15,610 nt of DNA from Candidatus Ryanbacteria bacterium (lineage in GTDB: Bacteria > Patescibacteriota > Minisyncoccia > Ryanbacterales > GWA2-47-10b): NCBI GenBank assembly GCA_943354465.1, contig CALRCC010000009.1, positions 1 to 15,610 on the forward strand. The letters run 5' to 3'. Below the pieces are notes generated by a model. The model made no database searches. It had not been told where the DNA came from and saw only the letters and a program-made list of their open reading frames with translations. How positions within the stretch are numbered: the stretch's first letter is position 1; each line of letters opens with the position of its first letter. Of this stretch, positions 14,189 to 15,610 are shown piece after piece. The position numbers and the translations under genes were made by a program.

Positions 14189-14200
14189 TGGGCGTATACT
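14172..14200 (+). promoter_or_regulatory. secG promoter (leaderless)
   Basis: TTGTCG (14172-14177), a 17-base spacer and TATACT (14195-14200) lie in and just after the uvrC 3' end. The secG ATG begins 7 bases after the last T of the -10, at the expected transcription start, with no SD. Confidence 0.7.
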
Positions 14201-14206
14201 AAATAA

Positions 14207-14425
14207 ATGCAGGCTATATTACCTTACGTTCAAATACTTTTATCCATACTTATCGTCGTGTTCGTGCTACTGCAACAGCGTGGTTCAAACTTGGGAGGAT
14301 CCTTTGGCGGAGATTCCGCTACATATAATTCTCGCAGGGGTGCAGAAAAATGGCTCTTTCGCATGACGATCATACTTGGCGCGCTATTCATCGTATCTAC
14401 GCTCGCCCCTCTATTTTTGAGATAA
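14207..14425 (+). CDS. secG: Preprotein translocase subunit SecG
   Basis: SecG is the small third subunit of the SecYEG membrane channel and helps SecA-driven export. The 72-residue protein has two membrane helices (about 3-22 and 50-69) joined by the family loop motif LLQQRGSNLGGSFGGDS. The length is typical. It is 18 bases after uvrC with its own promoter and is followed 6 bases later by a solute-binding protein gene, which is probably cotranscribed. Confidence 0.95.
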   Translation: MQAILPYVQILLSILIVVFVLLQQRGSNLGGSFGGDSATYNSRRGAEKWLFRMTIILGALFIVSTLAPLFLR

Positions 14426-14431
14426 GTACTC

Positions 14432-15610
14432 ATGAGCAGGCTTTTGCCAACGCGCTCCGAATGGCGGACTCTATTTGACTCCCTAACACGCAATGAGAAA
14501 ATAGCTTTTTTTATTTTTTTGATTATAGCGTGGACATCAATAAATGCTATTCTTGCGCGCGTTGATCGTGACATGTCAAAAGAGATGCCTGCAAACGGTG
14601 GATCAATCACCGAAGGTATTGTTGGTATACCTAGGTTCATCAATCCTCTAATAGCTATATCAGATGTAGACCGCGATATCGCGCGTATTGTCTATGCTGG
14701 CCTTATCAAGCCTGATGGCAACGGCGGATTTACACCAGAGCTCGCGGAACGCTACGAGATAGCAGAAGACGGACTTACATATACATTTTGGTTGCGTGAA
14801 GGATTGCGCTGGCATGATGGAGAAAATCTCACCACAAAAGATATAGAATTTACTATCAACCTCGCAAAAAATCCAGCGATACGCAGTCATCGACTTGCGC
14901 ACTGGGAAGGAGTGGACGTTGAAATAAAAAGCGACAATGAAATCATCTTTCGTCTTAAACGGCCGTACGCTCCATTTTTAGGAAATGCGACAATAGGCAT
15001 TATGCCTAGCCACTTATGGCGTGAGATAGAGCCTGAGGCATTTCCATTATCTACTCTTAATACGCAACCGATCGGTTCTGGACCATTTCGTATAGACGAA
15101 GTTACAAAAAACGACCGAGGCGTTATCACTGCGTTTAATCTGAAACGATTTAAAGGATATCTGCCACAATCGTCATACTTAGACTCAATATTATTTTATT
15201 TCTACACGACAGAGACTGCTCTACGTACAGCCGTAGAGAACAATTATGTTGATGTGGCTAGTGTTGATCATGCGTGGAATATCAGTGCTAAAAGTGTAGT
15301 ACATGAGATGAGCTTGCCTCGCGTTGTAGGAGTATTTTTCAACCAAGATGCGTATACTCCGCTTCGTGATCCAGCGCTTCGCGAAGCGCTTAATATGGCT
15401 GTAGATCGCAATCGCATTATACGCGAGATACTTGGAGGACGCGCGACAGCCACATCTCTACCCATTCCTCCTGGAGCATTCGCGCATGCGCAAAACCTAG
15501 AACAGACAAAATACGATGTTGATGCGGCGAAAGCGCTGTTGGCTAAAGCAAACTATAAAGACACCAATGGCGATGGGATTATTGAAAAGTCTGACGGTAA
15601 AAAAAGCACG
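14432..15610 (+). CDS. ABC transporter solute-binding protein, family 5 (peptide type), partial
   Basis: The open frame runs 393 codons to the window edge with no stop, so the 3' part is missing. The sequence matches family-5 (SBP_bac_5, peptide/oligopeptide type) binding proteins: GGSITEGIVGIPRFINPLIAIS near the N-terminus, LAERYEIAEDGLTYTFWLREGLRWHDGENLTTKDIEFT, then GSGPFRI, VGVFFNQDAYTPLRDPALREALNMAVDRNRI and DAAKALLAKANY. A DTNGDGIIE segment resembles a calcium-binding loop. Instead of a lipobox Cys it has a single N-terminal membrane helix (about 23-42) after a basic, polar start, so it is anchored by that helix with the binding domain outside. Such proteins deliver peptides to an ABC permease; none is in the window. 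The start is the ATG 6 bases after the secG stop; there is no clear SD, suggesting coupling to secG. Confidence 0.9.
   Translation, partial: MSRLLPTRSEWRTLFDSLTRNEKIAFFIFLIIAWTSINAILARVDRDMSKEMPANGGSITEGIVGIPRFINPLIAISDVDRDIARIVYAGLIKPDGNGGFTPELAERYEIAEDGLTYTFWLREGLRWHDGENLTTKDIEFTINLAKNPAIRSHRLAHWEGVDVEIKSDNEIIFRLKRPYAPFLGNATIGIMPSHLWREIEPEAFPLSTLNTQPIGSGPFRIDEVTKNDRGVITAFNLKRFKGYLPQSSYLDSILFYFYTTETALRTAVENNYVDVASVDHAWNISAKSVVHEMSLPRVVGVFFNQDAYTPLRDPALREALNMAVDRNRIIREILGGRATATSLPIPPGAFAHAQNLEQTKYDVDAAKALLAKANYKDTNGDGIIEKSDGKKST

Overview
The window looks like a chromosomal segment from a member of the Candidate Phyla Radiation (Patescibacteria, most likely a Parcubacteria-type lineage). This placement is inference. 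It rests on densely packed genes, a membrane-anchored family-5 solute-binding protein directly after secG, a secreted Pro-Ser-linker/peptidoglycan-binding protein with a short Cys-rich module, sparse Shine-Dalgarno (SD) use, and charged coiled-coil proteins I cannot assign. All readable stops fit the standard code (TAA, TAG, one TGA).

Layout. Positions 54-3643 (minus): a tail-anchored small protein with its own palindrome-bearing promoter, preceded by a tightly packed run lemA-htpX-pyk-ybaB. Positions 3683-5243 (minus): two coupled genes for charged, helical proteins of unknown function. Positions 5278-7435 (minus): groES-groEL with a sigma70-type promoter, a CIRCE operator and an intrinsic terminator. 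Positions 7524-8288 (plus): a lone alpha/beta hydrolase. Positions 8358-9359 (minus): a secreted peptidoglycan-binding protein. Positions 9432-12224 (minus): uvrA. Positions 12341-12825 (minus): a two-gene SD-driven unit, one member being a zf-HC2/ZAS-like zinc-finger mini-protein. Positions 12914-15610 (plus): a short uvrC lacking the usual C-terminal HhH region, then secG and the 5' part of a peptide-type ABC solute-binding protein that runs off the window.

How it works together. The segment is mostly housekeeping: nucleotide excision repair (uvrA, uvrC), protein folding (groESL), membrane quality control (htpX, with lemA beside it), glycolysis (pyk), nucleoid structure (ybaB), secretion (secG) and uptake or surface functions.

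The clearest cross-cutting signal is in translation initiation. lemA, the 434-residue coiled-coil gene, the secreted protein, uvrA, uvrC and secG each have a TATAAT-like -10 box only about 6-13 bases before the start codon and no SD, so their mRNAs should be leaderless or nearly so. A second group (the tail-anchored protein, the hydrolase and both small genes at 12341-12825) carries good SD sequences. I found no tRNA, rRNA, insertion sequence or CRISPR array. No gene-free stretch exceeds 300 bases; the longest gaps (375-493, 7344-7523, 12225-12340) hold promoters, operators and terminators.
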